A stretch of DNA of 5,332 nt, from the NCBI GenBank assembly GCA_036389695.1, contig DASVWG010000516.1:1-5332 (forward strand), read 5' to 3'. Shown here piece after piece: positions 4,941 through 5,332 of the stretch. Position 1 is the stretch's first letter; each line of letters starts with the position of its first letter. The notes beneath the pieces were generated by a model. The model did not search any database. It was not told where the DNA came from and saw nothing but the letters and a program-made list of their open reading frames with translations. The translations under genes and the position numbers were made by a program. The DNA is from JALZHR01 sp036389695. GTDB taxonomy: Bacteria; Acidobacteriota; Blastocatellia; Pyrinomonadales; Pyrinomonadaceae.

Positions 4941-5332
4941 TTAAGGCACGAATGTTCTGAAATACCAGTCAATCATTTCCTTGCCGAAAAGAAGCGCGAC
5001 GAGCGAGCCGATGCCGAGAAAAATTCCGAAGGGAATCTGCGTCTGAAAATCTTTATCTTTCTGCCGGATGATGACCAGAACTCCGGCGACCGCGCCGGTA
5101 AACGCGCCGAGAAACATCGTCAGAAACGTCAGCCGCCAGCCGAGCAGCGCGCCGACACCGAACATCATTTTCACATCGCCCAAGCCCATCGCGTCAACGC
5201 CGCGCAGGCGCTTCCAGATTTCGCCGAGCAGCCACAACGAACCGCCGCCAATCAAACCGCCGAAAACCGCGCTTATCAGCGTTAAAGCCCAAACCGGATA
5301 ACCCGCGAAATACGTCGCGGGGAAAAAGGCGA
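4941..5332 (-). CDS. Type IV prepilin peptidase (A24 family), C-terminal part only
   Basis: Prepilin peptidases are inner-membrane aspartic proteases that remove the short leader of type IV pilins and type II secretion pseudopilins; many also N-methylate the new terminus. The frame is open to the window edge, so the gene starts beyond base 5332. The TTG at 5255 is internal, because in-frame hydrophobic sequence precedes it. In the 129 visible residues the signature GLGD (49-52, within AMGLGDVKM) supplies the second catalytic Asp (Asp52) on a cytoplasmic loop. Membrane segments lie at about 12-37, 55-88 (probably two) and 100-116, the last containing the family's IPFG-FL motif. The N-terminal part, with the first Asp and any CxxC zinc motif, is outside the window, so methylase activity cannot be judged. 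The stop is the TAA read at 4943-4941. No pilus gene is visible here. Confidence 0.92.
   Translation of the reverse strand, partial: AFFPATYFAGYPVWALTLISAVFGGLIGGGSLWLLGEIWKRLRGVDAMGLGDVKMMFGVGALLGWRLTFLTMFLGAFTGAVAGVLVIIRQKDKDFQTQIPFGIFLGIGSLVALLFGKEMIDWYFRTFVP

Noticed and set aside
4872..5285. Plus-strand open frame of 137 codons
   Set aside because: It is antisense to the prepilin peptidase, which carries GLGD and membrane segments; the plus frame is hydrophilic low-complexity sequence and begins inside the inverted repeat.

Overview
The window looks like chromosomal DNA of a Gram-negative-type bacterium with roughly balanced GC content (about half, by eye). Adenine-rich spacers separate GC-richer genes. 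The gene set (PTS enzyme I, a polysaccharide-export protein with SLBB domains, type A RNase P RNA, a TPR/zinc-ribbon pair and a type IV prepilin peptidase), together with low-complexity inverted repeats between genes, suggests Acidobacteriota, perhaps class Blastocatellia. This placement is inference from general resemblance; no marker was compared.

Layout. 1-1425 (+): C-terminal four-fifths of a phosphoenolpyruvate-protein phosphotransferase (EI, ptsI); its start lies before the window. 1426-1598: spacer with a candidate promoter and an imperfect dyad. 1599-2699 (+): exported polysaccharide-export protein with two SLBB-like domains. 2740-2748: extended -10 promoter, followed by 2766-3178 (+): the type A RNase P RNA gene rnpB, with perfectly pairing P1 ends and most helices traceable. 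3205-3351: two facing arrays of a 7-base unit, including a perfect 25-base inverted repeat. 3393-3665 (+): small ribbon-helix-helix (RHH) protein with an arginine-rich repeated tail. 3702-3745: terminator-like hairpin. 3777-4502 and 4499-4807 (+): a two-gene operon with a 4-base overlap, encoding a membrane-anchored TPR protein and a membrane-anchored four-cysteine zinc-ribbon protein; its promoter lies so close to the first ATG that the mRNA is probably leaderless. 4816-4905: long inverted repeat between convergent genes. 4941-5332 (-): C-terminal part of a prepilin peptidase running out of the window.

The genes do not form one pathway. They are mostly independent units: sugar-phosphotransfer signalling, envelope polysaccharide export, tRNA processing, a small DNA-binding regulator, an inner-membrane TPR/zinc-ribbon pair and pilin maturation. 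No mobile element, phage gene, CRISPR array or defence system is visible. The most interesting points are the heptamer arrays just upstream of an RHH gene (a possible heptad-type operator), the shared extended -10 TGYTAAACT at rnpB and at a probably leaderless gene, the apparent insertions in the RNase P RNA, and the altered GGDK loop in EI.
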